Shown in pieces: positions 62,474 to 64,000 of a stretch of DNA of 64,000 nucleotides. Each line of letters starts with the position of its first letter. Position 1 is the first letter of the stretch. The notes beneath the pieces are model-generated. The model saw only the letters and a list, made by a program, of their open reading frames with translations, was not told the origin of the DNA and ran no database searches. Position numbers and translations under genes: made by a program. Origin of the DNA: VSJD01 sp041653875 (GTDB lineage: Bacteria > Verrucomicrobiota > Kiritimatiellia > JAAZAB01); the NCBI GenBank assembly GCA_041653875.1, contig JBAZEM010000004.1:86479-150478 (forward strand), read 5' to 3'.

Positions 62474-63742
62474 ATGGTTGCCCGCATCAATCCGAACGTC
62501 GTGTATCTGCCCGCGCCCGCGATCCGGCGCGCGGCGCGGCGGTTTCCCACGCCTTTTTTCATTTACGAGGAAAGCCGCATCCGCGCCAACTGCCGGGAAT
62601 TCCGCGACACGTTCCGGCGCTATTTCCCGGCCTTCGCGCCGCTCTTTGCCGTCAAGGCCAACACAAACCCGGAAATTCTGCGCATCATATTTTCGGAAGG
62701 TTTCGGAGCGGATGCTTCCAGCGAGGCGGAGGCCTGGATCACCCGGCGCCTGGGCGCCACGGGCATGTACACCGGCAACTACACCACCGCGGATGAATTC
62801 CGGTTCGTCCTGCGCCAGGGCGCCTTTAAACTGAACCTGGATGACATCAGCATGTTGCCGACGCTCCGCAAAATCGGCGTGCCGGAGTTTCTCTCGTTCC
62901 GCATCAATCCCGGCATCAGCCAGGGCGGGATGAAAAGCCTGTATTTCGCCGGGCCGGACGCCAAGTACGGCGTGCATGTGCGCGACGCCGTTGCGGCTTA
63001 CCGTCAGGCAAAGGCCATGGGTGTGCGCCGCTTCGGCATTCACGCTATGACCGGCAGTAACGTGTTGGACACACGTTATTTCGAAGAGGTCGCCGCCAAA
63101 CTGCTGGAAATCGCCGGCATGGTCAAAGCCGCCGCCGGCATCGATTTCGAATGCCTCAACATTGGGGGGGGCTTTGGCGTTCCCTACCGGCCGGAACAGC
63201 CCAGCCTGGACCTCGTCAAAGTGGCGCGCGGCATCCGGCGCGCTTTCGACCGGCAATGCCGGCGCTACAATCTGCGCGAGCCCGTGCTAATGGCCGAACC
63301 CGGGCGCTGGCTCATGGCCGATGCCGGCTGGCTGGTCGGCCGCGTCCACGTCATCAAGCACAGCTATAAAACGTTTGTCGGCATCGATGCCGGCATGAAC
63401 GATCTGCCCCGCCCGGCGATTTATGACGCCTACCATCATGTAACCGCCGTCGGCAAGTCGTTGCGCGGACGCAAGACGCCGGTGAACGTGGTGGGGCGGC
63501 TGTGCGAAAATAACGACCAGTTCGCCAAAGACCGGCGTCTGCCGGTCATCGCGGTCGGGGATCTGATTGCCATCCACAACGCCGGAGCGCATGCCTACGC
63601 CATGGGCCACAATTATAACAACCGCCTGCGGAGCGCCGAGATTCTGATCGCGAGCTCGGGCGCGCTTAAAAAAATCCGCCGCGCGGAGACGATCCGCGAC
63701 CTGTTCCGGACAACGGACCTGGCGGGGATATTAAAGCGCTAA
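62474..63742 (+). CDS. lysA: Diaminopimelate decarboxylase
   Basis: The 422-residue fold-type III PLP enzyme converts meso-diaminopimelate to lysine. FAVKANTNPE holds the PLP Lys61; the C-terminal part has GGGFGVPYRPEQP, and CENNDQFAKDRRLP carries the active-site Cys and Glu. It completes the lysine route with DapA and DapB encoded 14 kb away; the intermediate steps are not in the window. The start is ATG 62474, because upstream sequence is a heptameric repeat. No clear ribosome-binding site. Confidence 0.93.
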   Translation: MVARINPNVVYLPAPAIRRAARRFPTPFFIYEESRIRANCREFRDTFRRYFPAFAPLFAVKANTNPEILRIIFSEGFGADASSEAEAWITRRLGATGMYTGNYTTADEFRFVLRQGAFKLNLDDISMLPTLRKIGVPEFLSFRINPGISQGGMKSLYFAGPDAKYGVHVRDAVAAYRQAKAMGVRRFGIHAMTGSNVLDTRYFEEVAAKLLEIAGMVKAAAGIDFECLNIGGGFGVPYRPEQPSLDLVKVARGIRRAFDRQCRRYNLREPVLMAEPGRWLMADAGWLVGRVHVIKHSYKTFVGIDAGMNDLPRPAIYDAYHHVTAVGKSLRGRKTPVNVVGRLCENNDQFAKDRRLPVIAVGDLIAIHNAGAHAYAMGHNYNNRLRSAEILIASSGALKKIRRAETIRDLFRTTDLAGILKR

Positions 63743-63776
63743 GAATCTTCCATTCGGCGTTGGGCGTTTGCTTCTC

Positions 63777-63873
63777 TTCCATCTTCCGTTTTCCGTCTTC
63801 CGACGTTCGTCGTTATCACGTCTTCCGTCTTCTCCGGTCCGTCGTCCGACATCTGGCGTCTGGCGTCCGTTTA
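63777..63873. repeat. Heptameric repeat (TTCCRTC), inverse of the array at 30.5 kb
   Basis: Units TTCCATC, TTCCGTT, TTCCGTC, TTCCGAC, then after a break TCTTCCG, TCTTCTC, CGGTCCG, TCGTCCG, ACATCTG, GCGTCTG, GCGTCCG. The reverse units match GGACGAC and GGAAGAC of the 30.5 kb array. Confidence 0.75.
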
Positions 63874-63902
63874 ACCCATCTTCTACACTTTGAAAAACGC
63901 AC

Positions 63903-64000
63903 ATGTTGATAATGAACGACTTACAAGGGCGACGACGAGCTGTGCCAACACATTTTCAAAACCGGCTTATTACGCCATTACAACTCTCTGATTGTGCTCG
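63903..64000 (+). CDS. Possible start of a gene running out of the window
   Basis: A frame opens at ATG 63903 (a second ATG at 63912) and stays open to the end, 32 codons (MNDLQGRRRAVPTHFQN in part). No family is recognisable, so this may be a chance ORF. Confidence 0.2.
   Translation, partial: MLIMNDLQGRRRAVPTHFQNRLITPLQLSDCA

Overview
The window is GC-rich bacterial chromosome, densely packed with housekeeping genes and interrupted by intergenic gaps full of repeats. A tRNA-Arg, rplM-rpsI, pyrH-frr, two aminoacyl-tRNA synthetases, mutS, rnc, xerC/D and complete amino-acid pathway blocks mark it as core chromosome rather than phage or plasmid. A GmhB-like heptose phosphatase, lipobox and signal-peptide proteins, several prepilin-type proteins and the ArgJ/DapA/DapB/LysA set fit a diderm bacterium. 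I infer the PVC superphylum (Kiritimatiellota, Lentisphaerota or Verrucomicrobiota), but no 16S gene or unique marker is present, so this is a guess.

Layout: 0-5 kb purA end, aroC, gmhB-like phosphatase and a secreted glycoside-hydrolase-like protein. 5-9 kb a frameshifted DUF433 gene, pyrH-frr, a repetitive disordered membrane protein and trxA. 9.7-13.6 kb a membrane pseudokinase with Sel1 repeats and a membrane beta-repeat protein. 13.6-24.7 kb tRNA-Arg, mutS, a hydrolase, a DEDDh exonuclease, a nucleotidyltransferase, an acyl-CoA ligase, a mutarotase, an EF-hand protein and HU-hisS. 24.7-33.4 kb mtaB, a deoxyribosyltransferase-like gene, ilvD, a small lipoprotein, xerC/D, a 48-unit heptamer array, a minimal nucleotidyltransferase, a coiled-coil protein and rnc. 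33.4-35 kb a scrambled nucleotidyltransferase/MNT-HEPN patch bounded by a 45-bp duplication of rnc. 35.4-42.2 kb two facing pseudopilin/PilX-like operons, each preceded by a good sigma-54-type promoter. 42.6-51.4 kb argS, two membrane proteins, a DapB-like oxidoreductase, dapA, dapB, folK and panB. 51.4-57.7 kb clpB, hsp20 (with a third sigma-54-type site), a membrane protein, a PHP-domain protein and an exported Pcm. 57.9-63.7 kb rplM-rpsI, argJ-argB-argD and lysA.

The most unusual aspect is the repeat content, which falls into three layers. (1) Nearly every short intergenic repeat, though belonging to many unrelated sequence families, has a 7-bp period, and it is often arranged as two inverted arms. 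(2) Larger gaps hold mosaics of GC-rich hairpin modules joined by a common linker resembling TTCCTATACATCGAGTTAGG. (3) A 36-bp palindromic module (CCCGCC...GGGCAGG) sits inside other repeats at three places, and copies without it exist in the same window, giving filled/empty site pairs. A 32-bp relative shows the same pattern once. Related sequence also lies inside coding regions (the glycoside hydrolase and a prepilin leader) and at the ends of several genes. I regard this as the best candidate for an undescribed system. Mechanism and function are inference.
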